Origin: Buxus sempervirens
Lineage: Eukaryota; Streptophyta; Magnoliopsida; Buxales; Buxaceae
Reading direction: 5' to 3'
Length of the DNA stretch: 64,000 nt
NCBI GenBank assembly: GCA_947561395.2
Contig: OX387193.1
Span: 35,724,255-35,788,254 of the forward strand
Shown: in pieces, positions 33,796-45,779 of the stretch
How positions within the stretch are numbered: the first letter of the stretch is position 1
Layout of the letters: every line of letters begins with the position of its first letter
Made by a program: the position numbers and the translations under genes
Notes under the pieces: model-generated
Database searches by the model: none
The model's input: only the letters and a program-made list of their open reading frames with translations
Told to the model about the DNA's origin: nothing

Positions 33796-34109
33796 TTGTC
33801 CCTACATTATAAAACAGATATTCCATTTAGAATATCATACTAATAACAATATATAGTACCCATGAACATCACAGGGTAACCATTCTCTTCAACCATGTGC
33901 CAAGTTGGTGTATTTTGAGGGCTTATTACAAAACTTGATTATTTCGGAATAATTTCTTACTACCTAGACACATGGTACCTACGAATTATTTTTACGGTAC
34001 GCCAAGGGTATGAAGGTGGTACATAAGTTTTGGACCTTCTTCATCCCATAGGTTTGGTTAAAATAAGATAGAATATACTGGTAAAAAATAAAGTCAAAAA
34101 AAAAGACAA

Positions 34110-34330
34110 AACATGTCCGCGCGATTAGCCCAGAGATTAATCATGAGATCCGCGATTAGAATTTTAAGACACGGATTTTCCACGATTAGCATCCACGACT
34201 AATCGCCCAGTCGAGATTAGGTCTCGCAATTAATCTCAAGATTAATCGCAACCTTCCCGATTAACTTTCCAGAGAACATGAAGTCTCTGTTTCATCACGA
34301 TTAAATCCCAGGATTAATCGGTGCCAGGCG
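34110..34330. repeat. GATTAATC-type motif cluster right of the transposase
   Basis: Over 220 bp the motifs GCGATTAG, GATTAATC, GACTAATCG and CGATTAA recur about ten times in both orientations, giving several possible short stems. It mirrors the cluster at 25739-25795. Confidence 0.75.
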
Positions 34331-34940
34331 ATTTTGGGATACCTACGAAAATTTCTTGGCTACCTATGCCTTATTTTGGGGATACCTAACGATTAATTGG
34401 GGGTACCTAGGGCATTATTGGCGGTTTTTTGGTGGGTACCTACAGGTTCTTATGGTGTGTACCTAAGGCTTAATTGTGGTGAACCTCACATTTATTTGGT
34501 GGGTACCTAAGGCTTGTTCGGTGGTGGTAATGGCTTATTTGACAGCTATTTATTTCTGGGCGTACCTAAGGTTATTTTGGGGGTGGTGCTTCATTGTTCA
34601 TTTCGGGGGTACCGAATTCTTATTAGACTAGCCTTTTTGTGTGGGTAATGAGTGCTAAATGGAGTTACCCAAGGCTTATTTGGGAGGGTTTTTTTTTACA
34701 GGTAACTAAAGGTTGTCCTCGGGTGTACCTATGGCTAAATATGCGTGTACCTGAAGCTTAACGTGTACCTTAAGCTTAATTGGGGCTACCTACGACTTAA
34801 GTACACCCAACCTGCGGCTTACTTCGGTAGGTACCTATTACTTAATTGGTTGAATCGTAATTACAAATTTATTATCTCCCTTTACTTTTGAATTTTTTTT
34901 AGTAACCCAGGTGTATCATTGAGGATACCACATGGTACCC
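34331..34940. repeat. GGTACCT-unit array, right side
   Basis: About fifteen degenerate units of 25-45 bp, reading GGGGGTACCTAAGGCTTAATT or variants. It matches the unit type of the 20-25 kb modules and of 30300-30800, in the same orientation as the units at 25200-25560. It ends at CCACATGGTACCC near 34940, next to the host promoter region. Confidence 0.82.
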
Positions 34941-35999
34941 TGTCGATGTGTGGCGGCGCGGCGTTGTTCGCCCGACCATCATTTGAATTTATTTAAGGTT
35001 CCACCATCTTCGGGGGTTGACATTAATGGAAAAGGCCAAAAATCTGTTTATGTACCTGGTTTAGATTGGTTGTTGGAGTTTTAAATAGAAACAAATAATG
35101 GTGGAGTGAGCGGTGGTCCCTTCTTCTTTAACATTTGGAAGTGGAACTGTGGTAGTTGCTTTCCTTTTCTTCGAAGTGAGAGTAAAGATAACACCTTTCC
35201 CACCAATGTCGGAGTAAACACAGAAATGTCTGAGTAAACACAGAGAAAGTTCGGACGTGGACAAGATTATAAGTCAAATAATATAAATGTTTTGCGCGTT
35301 TTCGTCTTGCCGAGGAGAGAGCCAAGTAGAATTTTAATACTTTTTTAAGTATTGTGCTCAAAATTACCATTATAGCCTTCGCTTATTTTGGTCCGTTGGA
35401 TTACGTTTCACAGACAATGTTTTTGCGTCACAAAGGATGCGCTTCACAGAGGATCCGACGCTGTCGCAGAAGATAGATGATGTGAACTCATTACCCAAAA
35501 AAAAAAAAAGATAGATGATGTGAACTCGAGCTATTGAAAGTTGAAACGGTGTCGTGATTGAAGGCAAGTGTCTCGGAGGATCGTGAGCTCGTGAGTCCCC
35601 AGCGCGAACTCCAAAATTTCTTGTTATCCAGAAATAAATATATAACTGAAATCCACGTGGTTGGAGAATGACCGGAGAGATTTGTCAGGTTTGAATGGGT
35701 CATAAGGAAATTGAACGGAGAGATTTTCACTCTCTTACCACGCTTTCTTGTATAAAAGGGGGATGGGACCGGAGGAGAAGCTTCACAAAACACGGGGAGA
35801 ACAATAAAGGCTCGCTGAGCCAGACATATTTTTTTCTTTTCTTCTTTGTCCACAGATATGGCCTCTCGCTAAATTTGCAGTACGTAGAGAGAATATATAG
35901 AATCAATCTTCTTTGTTCTCGGAGGAGTTGGCCATTGTACTTTATATATATCTAACGGAAGAAGAGGAAGAAAAAGAAAAGCATTGCAGAGGGAGAGGT
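34941..35999 (+). promoter_or_regulatory. Promoter and 5' leader of the SKU5-similar gene
   Basis: Single-copy-looking DNA without transposon motifs. TATAAAAGGG lies at 35751-35760, giving a likely start near 35785 and a leader of about 215 bases. A purine-rich stretch (GAAGAAGAGGAAGAAAAAG) lies just before the start codon. An upstream ATG near 35857 opens only a short frame. Confidence 0.55.
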
Positions 36000-37848
36000 A
36001 TGGCCCAGGTTACGTTGCTGCTCGTGCTGTTGTTGTGCATCTCGACAACTGTGGTGGTGGTCCAAGCTGAAGACCCTTATATTTACTTCACCTGGGACGT
36101 GACCTACGGCACTATCTCTCCTCTTGGCATCCCTCAACAAGGAATTCTTATCAACGGCCAGTTTCCAGGACCTAACATAAATTCTACGACCAACAACAAC
36201 GTGGTCGTTAATGTCTTCAATAACCTCGATGAGCCCTTCCTCTTGTCCTGGTAGGTATATATATAGATATATGTTTAATTAATTTGACGTTATATATATA
36301 TTTTTTCTTTAATTGGTGGCTTACATATATACGATCATGAAACAGGAACGGCATCCAACAAAGGAAGAACTCGTGGCAAGACGGAATGCCTGGGACCAAC
36401 TGTCCCATCCCTCCTGGTAAGAACTACACTTACCACTTCCAGGTGAAGGACCAAATTGGGAGCTACTACTATTTCCCAAGCACTGCGATGCATAAAGCCG
36501 TTGGTGGCTTCGGAGGCCTCCGCGTGAATAGTCGTCTGCTCATTCCCGTTCCATTTGCCGATCCAGAGGACGATTATACCGTTCTCATTGGTGACTGGTA
36601 CACAAAGGGCCACGCCGGCCTCAAGAGGCTTCTAGACACCGGACGGACTATTGGAAGACCTGAAGGCGTCCTCATTAACGGCAAGTCCGGAAAGGGAAAG
36701 GACAAGGATAAGCCACTCTTCACCATGAAGCCCAGTAAGACATACAGGTACAGGATCTGCAACGTAGGGATGAAGACCTCTCTCAACTTCAGGATCCAAG
36801 GCCACCCCATGAAGCTAGTTGAGATGGAAGGGTCCCACACAGTCCAAAACATTTACGAATCACTTGACGTACACGTGGGGCAGTGCTACTCAGTGCTGGT
36901 GACCGCTAACCAGGTCCCCAAGGACTACTACATGGTGGCCTCTACCAGGTTTACAAAGAACGTCATCACCACCACGGCCATCATCCGCTACACCAACGGC
37001 AAAGGCCCCGCCTCGCCTGTGCTTCCCCAGGCACCCGTCGGCTGGGCTTGGTCGCTTAACCAATTCCGCTCCTTCCGATGGAACCTCACGGCCAGTGCTG
37101 CCCGACCCAACCCACAAGGCTCCTACCATTACGGACAGATCAACATCACCCGGACTATTAAGATTGTTAACTCTGCTGGGAAGGTGGATGGTAAGCTCCG
37201 TTATGCCATCAACGGGGCCTCACACGTCGACCCGACGACCCCACTAAAACTTGCCGAGTATTTTGGAGTTGCTGACAAAGTTTTCAAGTACGACACAATC
37301 AGCGATGAGCCAGCAGCAAATGGGAGCCAGAAGATCACCGTCGCACCGGTAGTTCTCAATACCACATTCCGTAACTTTGTCGAGATCATCTTTGAGAACC
37401 ACGAAAAGAGCATCCAGTCATGGCACTTGGATGGATATTCTTTCTTCGCTGTGGCGTAAGTATATATCATCTCCTCTTTGTTATATATTCTTACGAAATG
37501 GAAACTTAAATGGGATAACTAACTAGAAAGGTCTTTTAATCTGGCAGAGTTGAGCCCGGGCGGTGGACACCAGAACGGAGAAAGAACTACAATCTGCTGG
37601 ACGCCGTGAGCAGGCACACTGTCCAAGTATACCCAAAATCTTGGGCAGCCATCATGCTGACATTTGACAACGCCGGCATGTGGAACCTGAGGTCCGAGAT
37701 TTGGGATAAGCGATACCTTGGGCAGCAACTCTACATCAGTGTGACCTCTCCTGCCCGCTCCCTCAGGGACGAATATAACATTCCGGACAATTTTGGGTTG
37801 TGTGGCGTTGTCAAGGGCTTACCCATGCCTCCACCTTACACTGTTTAA
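36000..37848 (+). CDS. SKU5-similar monocopper-oxidase-like protein
   Basis: Exons 36000-36250, 36346-37455 and 37548-37848; both introns are GT-AG (GTAGGT...AACAG and GTAAGT...GGCAG) and the joins keep frame, giving 553 residues. Residues 1-23 form a signal peptide ending VQA, so the protein is secreted. Three cupredoxin domains follow. The family resembles ascorbate oxidase and laccase, but copper sites are lost: HWHG is SWNG (83-86), HSHYG is SYYYFPS, and the C-terminal HCHIE region is MWNLRSE (498-504). WHLDG keeps one histidine. Several N-glycosylation sites are visible (NST, NYT, NLT, NIT). There is no hydrophobic GPI-anchor tail. This matches the NTP303/pollen-type SKS subgroup, which act in the cell wall during directional or tip growth. 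An enzymatic role is unlikely. It is the only intact host gene here. Confidence 0.93.
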
Positions 37849-39198
37849 ACTATAAATCTACATCTATGTCCCATCTCCACGCAATAATGAGAAAGATTCA
37901 CAAGTTTTGAGAACGAAGGGAAGGAATCGAGCATCAATTAGAATAGAACATCTGTTGAAGAAAAGAGTTGTGAACAAAGAATGATAAACGTTTTACGAAA
38001 TATCATATGCTTAATTCTACCGCACTCTCCCGCTGTCCTATTTTATACTTGTTCTAACTAATTAATTAATTTCTTTTGCCTTTTTCTTTTGTAGCATATC
38101 CGGCAATCGCTCAATCTTTGTGTGTAATCATTAAAATTTTTTTTTTTATATATAAAAGAGCCATTTGATCTTGAAGAAAATTATCTCGCATGTAGATTCT
38201 AAGGAGTTCCCATATATCTTTGCATTCAGTGCAAGCACCCAAATTTTGCACCCCCAAAATTTTCAGAAAAAAAATAAAAAAGATTAGAGCTAAGAAGGGA
38301 CTTCTTTCATCAAAATTCAAAAGCTTTCTTTCATTCATGAGATAGAGTACTTATAAGAGATGGAGTACTTCTTTCATTCATGAGATAAGAGTACTTTTTT
38401 CATCAAAATGCCAAAGCTTTTTTTCATTCGTAAGAAGAGACTTCTTTCATCAAAATGCCAAACCTCCAACTAAGTTATAGATTTTGCATTAGCATAATTC
38501 CCCTGTTTATCAGTCCTTTTTCTTTGTATTTCTGTGTTCCTGTCCCTGCAGAGTGGGGATTTCAGTCTTAACTATTTTGTATTTTTTTTTTATGCATTTT
38601 GGAGGTTTTTTACAGTCTATCTATGTTTCCCTTAGGTCGGAAAATAGGTAATTAAATTGTTAAATTGCTGGTCATATTTGTGGGGGACTGCCTTTAATTG
38701 TTAAGAGGATTAGCCTCCCAAATGTGTTCTTATTTGTTACTGGAGAAAAGAAATAGGAAATGAAACATTGAGATGATTTTTGCCATGTGAGAACCAAGGA
38801 ATCTGTATGATCAAATTAGAAAAAGATAAATGTTACATCTAGACTATGCTCTGTGTTTTGTTGTAGGTGGGGTTGGCCTCAACTTGGAAGTCTCCAAATC
38901 TAAGCATGGTCCTGATGCTCCAAGCATCAGGTGATAAAAGTTATGGTCCTCGGAAAACACTCACAAGGGAGCTCACAAAATTTCAGAAAATTTTAAACAA
39001 TGCACAATGTAGGATCAATTGTACATTCGTTCCCTAGATAATTGCTCATCAACTTCTAATATATTTGTTATTTCTTTCCTAGTCTTAAATGGCTAATAGC
39101 CTGATACATTTCTGTCATCATTTTTTTTGTTACAAATTTCAATCCCAAGTATACCAAATTCTGTATATAACAAAAAAATATAAAGGAAAAATAGTGAA
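37849..39198. other. 3' flank of the SKU5-similar gene
   Basis: AT-rich DNA. AATAATGAG at about 37883 could serve as a polyadenylation signal. From 38295 to 38465, phrases CTTCTTTCATCAAAATGCC, CTTTCATTCATGAGATA and GAGTACTT recur two to three times, a degenerate tandem repeat. No gene is seen in the rest. Confidence 0.55.
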
Positions 39199-39214
39199 AG
39201 AGTACATCTCAATC

Positions 39215-40566
39215 AAGTTTAACAGTTGCCAGAATGTGAGAGTTGATTTTTATTTTTTTTTATAATTAATGAAGATTTCATTAAGATCAAAGGAAAGGGG
39301 ACCCCACAAGCCGTGGGATGACCCAGGAAATACATCAAAAACAAAAACAAAAAAATAAAAAGGACATCGTGGACCATGAAAAAAATAAAACAGTGAAACA
39401 ATCTACTAGCAACAGTCACCACCCAAAAAACAGCAAGACAGGCGAAAACAAAACTAGAAGCACTAAAGGTAGATCATAGTCGACCAGTCCCTAATAATGT
39501 TTGAAGAAGAATAAGAAGTAAAATCCTTTTGCACCGACGCCCATGAAGCTGTCAAAGACATGGCCCGATCGACCACACCGGATTTGCCAAATGCCATGCC
39601 CTCAAAAATGATCTAATTGCATGCTCGCCATAATGTCCATAAAGTGGCAAAAAAACATATCTTGTATAGCTTTCTCCCCATCCTGCTTAAACCCAGAAAC
39701 CTCCACTGAAAAGCCAAATCAGAAATGGTAGCTGGCAACACCCATGTGATGTTTCCTAATATCAAAAAATGCCTCCAAACATAATCCACCACTGGGCATT
39801 TAAGCAATAGGTGGTCCACAGACTCAGCATCCTTCATGCACATCAAACAAACCTAAGGAGAGAAAACTGAGTAAGGCTGCCAATGTTGCAATATATCAAG
39901 TGTGTTGATCTTATAATGAAATACCGTCCAGGAAAAAACTTTAACCTTCAAAGGAATAGGAGCTTTCCAAAAAAAAGAAATGGGGAAAGCAGTAAAAAGG
40001 GATGTAGAAGGTGATGATAGGTGAGCATAAAAAGACTTGACAGTATAAACACTAGAATTGAGTGACCAAACACGCTGATCTGGTAAGGAAGGCGACAAGA
40101 AGACCTCTTTAAGATTATCTAACAATCTACCCTATTCAACTAGATCTATAGGACGTAAATCACGCTTAAATTCGAGATTCCAAACCACTCCATGAGAAGA
40201 AACTGAAAGAATCTCACAAACCAAGGATCAGGTAGCACACGAATCCTATAGAGTCTAGGGTATAAACTGGACAATCTCTGGCCCTTCCACCAAATGTCAG
40301 ACCAGAATCTAAAAAGATTACCTACACGCACTTTATGATGGACAAGAGGAAAGAAAATACCAGCAAGGCCTAAGACCGCCTTCCAAGGATTATGCCCCCA
40401 ACTTCGAGAAACCGTCTTTGCCTCTATTCCATTTTGATGCATCCCATATATGCTTGCTATAACTTCACAGCTTAGAGACATCCTCTCCTCCCCAAATCGC
40501 GACAGCAATTTGCCAAGTAAAGCCTTATTTCGAAGACCAAGATTACCTAGAGCCAATCTCAAGGAG
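39215..40566 (-). pseudogene. 5'-truncated LINE, C-terminal part of ORF2
   Basis: Minus-strand fragments match the end of plant L1-type ORF2. 40580-40146 has the region before the zinc-binding domain (VGNLFRFWSDIWW). 40125-39853 has VWSLNSSVYTVKSFYAHL and FFWKAPIPLKVKVFSW. 39846-39613 has the reverse-transcriptase zinc-binding signature CMKDAESVDHLLLKCP and ends WTLWRACN. Frames are broken by stops. The 3' end carries TTAATGAAATCTTCATTA followed by an A-rich tail (plus-strand T run 39245-39262). AGAGTACATCTCAATC occurs at 39199-39214 and 40567-40582 and may be the target duplication. If so, about 30 bases lie beyond the A tail. The reverse transcriptase and endonuclease are absent. Confidence 0.85.
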
Positions 40567-40582
40567 AGAGTACATCTCAATC

Positions 40583-41473
40583 TGGTTTAAGTATACATAT
40601 GTTACCTAAAACAGCTGATTGCCAAAAGGGCATTTAGTTTATACATCTCAATCTTATTATCCTCCATAAACACCAAATAAGAACTTAATTTTGGCAAGAC
40701 AGTAATTTATGGAACATATATAGCTAGTTAAAAAATTTTAGTTGTGTAATTTGTAATTCCTTTAGTAACAAGGGGTCTTTATGTCTTTCTCATTTTGAAT
40801 ATGTCCAAATACATGAGATAGAGTACTTATAGGACTACTTGGAACAACCCTCCAAGTATGGGATATTAAGGCTTTCAATTTCCCACCCAAAACAACCTTG
40901 ACTACTCATTTTCAAGTAGACACCTTTGAAAACAAAATGTTAAGTAAGAACTTTTGACCACCTAGTTCCAAGAATGCATTAAAAAACTAAGAAAACTCCC
41001 AATTCGGCCACATATCAGTAGTCCCAAACCACTGTCAAAAAATAAGCCATAACTTCCTCTATAAGACTCCAATTTGTATATCGTTTGATGCGTTGGAAAC
41101 TAGACTTATAGACATTTCCAATGGTACATAAATGCTTGCCAATTAATCTTGGATTTGTACAGGTGTAATTCTTTTTAGAGGGTCAAAACCTGATGTTCCA
41201 GGGACTGGTGTCATGTTTCACAGGAATTTTACTAGCACGCTGCTTGTGTCCCGCAAAATCCGTGGCCTTCATGCTGAAAATTTCCATAAATTCTAAAAAA
41301 ATAAAAAGGTTTATACACACACATACATATCATATGTATTTGTTAACTAGACTCATAGACATTTCCAATGGTATATAGCGCACTTGCCAATACTCATGGA
41401 TTTGTACATATTTAACCATTTTTAGAGGGTCAAAACCTGATTTGCTGGGAACTGGTACCACGTTTCACAGCAT
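40583..41473. repeat. Interval with a direct duplication
   Basis: About 130 bp at 41098-41230 is repeated, diverged, at 41347-41475. Shared pieces include ATAGACATTTCCAATGGTA, GGATTTGTACA and TTTTAGAGGGTCAAAACCTG. No gene is seen. Confidence 0.75.
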
Positions 41474-41740
41474 TACAGGAAAACAAGCTTTTACCATTAG
41501 GCATAAAACCGCCAGCAAAAACATAAAGCCGTCGATAAAGGTTTCTCTGGCAGCCTGATGTTGTGCCCTCTATCGAGTCTTTGTTGGCAGTTTCTACGAT
41601 GGAAGTATAAAAGCCGCTAGAAAATGTGATATTTCTCGATGATTTGGTATTCGCAGGGTAAGCTTTTCATCAGAGGTTATTTGACTGCTGGTAAAGGATG
41701 TTAACACAACGTTGGCTAAGTGATGTACCAGCTATAGAAT
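41474..41740. mobile_element. Possible degenerate CACTA transposon end
   Basis: CATTACAGGAAAAC at 41473 resembles the CACTACAAGAAAA terminus of plant CACTA elements. It is followed by subterminal AACCGCCAGCAAAA, CCGTCGATAAAG, GCCGCTAGAAAA and CTGCTGGTAAAGG motifs typical of such ends. No transposase or opposite end is seen here. Confidence 0.4.
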
Positions 41741-42417
41741 TTTGATTTTTCATAAATATAGTAAATAAATTAAATAAAATATATTAGGATAATTAGAATT
41801 ATAATTTAAAAAAATTATATGGAGAAAGAAATTTAAAGATTTAGATAATAAAATAATACTAATTCAAATAAAAAGAAATAATAAAACTTGGAAGTTTAAA
41901 GGAAATAAAGAATAATAGATTAAAGAATATTTTAGAAATAGAAAAATATGAGATCTGGAGAATTTGGGAAAGAATTAATGTTTAAGAATTAGTAGTTATA
42001 GCATAAGGTTAAATTCAGGATTTTCTTATCGGTTAAGGGGTGCATTTATTGACGCAGTGGCATATCATGGAATCATAACTTTTAAATTAGGACCATGAGT
42101 ATGGGGTTAAGATTACCGATAAGTAAAGAGAAGATTTAGTGAATTAAGGAGATTAAGAATTAGGAAGGATAAAGTGGACATGTGATAGTTTTATAAAATT
42201 AAAAATAAAGGAAGTTTCCTTGTGAGTATAGGAAACCCTAGGGGAGTAGTCATGTGAATATTATTTTGAAAGGGGAATTAGGGTAGGTTTGGTTCTATTA
42301 TCACACAATTGGAGAGGAAAAATAAGAGAGATAGAAAGGGTCTCGGCTAGGAGAAAAGGGAAGGAAGAAAGAGTTTGATCAAGGGGAAGAAGGAGATCAA
42401 AGGCTAAGAGAGGCTAG
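41741..42417. other. AT-rich interval without a visible gene
   Basis: Very A-rich plus strand. No ORF, repeat or transposon end is recognised. Confidence 0.5.
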
Positions 42418-42848
42418 ATGTGTAAGCCCCGGTTCTGAGTCAATTATCTAGACTTGAGGTGTTAGAGTATGTGGGCCAAAGCAATTAAAATCTAGGATAT
42501 TTTAAAACTTTTATAAATTTCATTATTAGAGTGTTTATGCGGAAACATAATAAAATAAAGTTCATTTCATTTAACTTAACAATTACAAGAACTTTTAAAC
42601 TCATGACTGGTTCACATCTACTGACTACCCCTTACATAATATCCCAATGCTTGTCGACTTCTCCAAGAATACCTGAAAAAAATGGGGAAAACTGGAGTGA
42701 GATAAATCTCAACAAGTAGCAATATGCATGCTATAAAACAGTCCATAATTTTATAAAACAAGTAATGAGGTATGCGAGTAAACCAAATCAATGATAATAA
42801 AAATAATAATACACAAATCATAACAATCAGCAAACCACACCGTTACGT
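42418..42848 (-). repeat. Fragment of an LTR related to the one at 42849
   Basis: Begins TGTGTAAGCCCCGGTTCTG, like the TGTAACGCCCC end of the neighbouring LTRs, and contains GAGTGAGATAAATCTCAACAAGTAG, matching a line shared by those LTRs. It is cut at 42848 by the next LTR. Confidence 0.55.
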
Positions 42849-45779
42849 TGTAACGCCCCAGATCTGGGTTACGTAATAAAATCGTAACTCATCTCCGAAG
42901 GGTTAACTTTCCACACATGATCGCTATATCAGAGTGAAGGAGAACATGAAATAAACAATAATATATAATCAGAGTCAACTAAAATCCCCAACTCACCTGA
43001 ACCAAGTATATACCCGCCGGTAACGTCCTTTCCAAGATCTGAAAATAAAATAAAACAAAACGGTGTGAGATACGAATATCTCAGCAAGTAACACATGTAT
43101 GCTCAAATACATTTTATTCAGTTCTAAAACATAGAATATTTGCAAACATATAAGTTTACCGAGAAACACGAATAATCCGAATAATCCTACTAATCCGACA
43201 AAACAATATCAAAGCACGTAGTATGGTGGGACTCGTGATATTTGACCACTTTGTAAGGTTTAGTTCTAGCTCCAAACAGTCCAGTCGGAGAACCTCTGCC
43301 AAATCTGATACCTCTGCAAAATCTGATACCTCTACAACATCTGATTCCAACATCATTGTCTCTCGGTGGAAAGCACAAGACCTCACCCTCTCCAGGGTGG
43401 AAACGAATAACAATCGAGTCTGAGAACCACTGTCAAATCTAATGCCAATAATAGACCTCACCCCCTCTAGGGTGGAAACGGAGCTACTGCAGCACTTCCC
43501 TCATGGAAGGCCTTTTTATCCTGGAGGAAACGCACTAGGGTAATTTGTTTTGTAGCACATCCCTCATGGAAGGCCTCTCCAGATAGAGGAAACGCACGAA
43601 GGAGACTAGACTTAAACCAAACAAGATAGACAGACTTCACTTACTAGCTAAATTATGGATCCATAATGACCTAAGCCCTAAATAGCTTTAAATTTAACCA
43701 ATCAGTGAAACAAAAACTTCGATTCAAACCAAGAAGTATTCAGGTGCAAAACAGCATATAGCCAAGTGCGATCAAACATAACATGGGCCACTCAGGACCA
43801 ACCTACTCCCTCATGGAGTTTCCACAATACTTTCTCAAGCAATAATTCTCAAGAATAAAACACATGTATTTCTAAAACCGACTTTCAGTTAAGAAACAGT
43901 AATCTAATAAATCAATCAGAAAACACTCAGAGTATTCAAATCTATCTCAGCACCATAAATTCAATAAAATTCTGTAAAATAGATATCATCTCAAATTTGG
44001 AGTTTCCGAGATCAAATACATCATTCAGAAAACAAAACCAGCATTAGAACTTCGATTAAACACAAAATAGAAAACAGTTCCTAGCTAATTCGTCTCATCA
44101 TTTTACCTTCATTTTACAACCCAAGACCATAATCAGTGATTTATTAAGACAGCATAGTCAAATTAATATTCAAGTCATGCCAGAATTTCAGCTAATTCAA
44201 TGAGATTAAAATTAGTTCAAGAGTTCCCCAAATGACCATCCCTCTTAGCTCAAGAATTCAGATTTGCTAATTCGCTACTAATTAAGTCTAAAATCAATTA
44301 TGCCATATTTCTTATTGTCAAATTAATCTCCATAGGTTACTAACAGTATTTACATGCTATTTAAACTTAGCTCAACTCAAGTGAAGTAATACCATAAGTT
44401 GTAACTCAGGAATACTTAAAGAACTAGAAACCATAGGTATTACTTAACTAGAGATCAATGCATATTATTTATAGCGGGTATTTATCTTTACTATGCTATT
44501 TTTGAAGGTAAACACAATTATAAAGATTACAACCAACAGATACTTCAGTTTGACACCAATGGAGATTCCAAGCAAATACCTCTTAAGTTTAGCCATTAAA
44601 ACCAGTAAGGAGTACATGGATAATTCCTCCAAACCATGATAATTTCTGCAATCTATTATTGTGAGCCACTACAAACATATATAACCTTTATTTAGGCCTA
44701 ATTGCCTTTGTTTGTGGAGGAAAAGGTATGAAAATTGATTTTAAAGGGTTAGCCGCGCATGATTGTATGAGATAGAGAGGGCGCCTACCTCACTCAGGTG
44801 AGCAATGGTTGGCGCCCCTAAGCATTCTCTGGAAAATGCACTAGTCCGAGGTTAGCAGTCCTGGGCGCTCCTGAGCACCTAGCATGTTTTCCTCTTCGGT
44901 GATTTTCCAACTTGCGGCAATTGCTAAAACTCAAGATCTGAACCAATTTCTTCCATCCAAAACATGTTTATTATCATGAAAAACATCCTAATAACACAAC
45001 TACACCATCATGGATTTAATCTAACTATACTTAAGTTGACTCACAGATTTAAACGCCCCTTTCATGAATAGATCTTTAGATTTTCGTTTAATTCATTTCT
45101 AAATCTTTAGATGATCACAAACCATACGAAAAACATGACAATTCAAAGGTGCTACTTGCCTTAGCTTGCTGATAATCCATCTCAACCGAAATCAACAATG
45201 CTCCAACAGAACCTGGATGTCTAATCTCCTCCGACGAAACTGAAATTTGCAGAAAATTGCAAAAAAACCAATTTGTAATACCTGATCTAATATCTCTGCT
45301 GAAAATTTGATATAACCTAACCGAATCAACTAAAACAGACATTGAATGATTCTTACCTGATCCGAAATGAGATCTGGACAACTTCTGATTAGTATGATCA
45401 GATGCACATCCTCTATGAAACAGAGCTCTCTCTCTTCTTTCAATTCTTCAGATCTGACTGACTCCAATTCACCTTCAATGATTCGATTATCTACTCAGAC
45501 TTCCAATCACACCTTCTGCTATTCCAAATTCTCCAGCGACAAATGGAATTCTGATCGCGCGCATTGAGAAATTTATAATTGTGCTCCAACTCTTCAACTC
45601 CATCTTCATGTTTAGCTGTAGCGCCTCTCCACCAATAATTCTACCCCAACACCTTATTTACCTTCGATCCACTGATTCACCACTCTATCCAACTACACAC
45701 ATATTATTATTTATTAATTGCAAATATTTAAATTTTGTTTACATTATTTATTTAATATTACAATTTGATATACCTACAA
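42849..45779 (-). repeat. Reverse-oriented LTR, about 2.9 kb, related to LTR D
   Basis: Starts TGTAACGCCCCAGATCTGGG on the plus strand, the reverse complement of the end of LTR D (50581), and shares the GTGAGATACGAATATCTCA line (43065-43083). Five small repeats with CTCTGCAAAATCTGATAC or CCTCATGGAAGGCC lie at 43290-43580. Its other end is not clear and meets the LTR starting at 45780. No coding sequence is seen. Confidence 0.65.

Larger units (their letters stand above)
25720..34330. mobile_element. Probable Mutator-like element with two convergent genes
   Basis: A forward ORF (26112-30108) and a reverse FAR1/MULE-type transposase (33795-31531) lie between two clusters of GATTAATC motifs. 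The clusters could be subterminal transposase-binding repeats. I could not find clear terminal inverted repeats or a 9-bp target duplication, so the borders are provisional. GGTACC-type arrays extend the repeated ends outward on both sides. Confidence 0.45.

Noticed and set aside
25561-34940. Clear Mutator terminal inverted repeats
   Set aside because: The GGTACCT arrays on the two sides run in the same direction, and no matching inverted ends or 9-bp duplication were found by eye.
36000-37848. Functional L-ascorbate oxidase or laccase
   Set aside because: The copper-binding histidine/cysteine motifs are absent, so only the fold is shared.
42531-45567. Small ORFs inside the reverse LTRs
   Set aside because: Short, without motifs, and inside LTR sequence shared by other copies.
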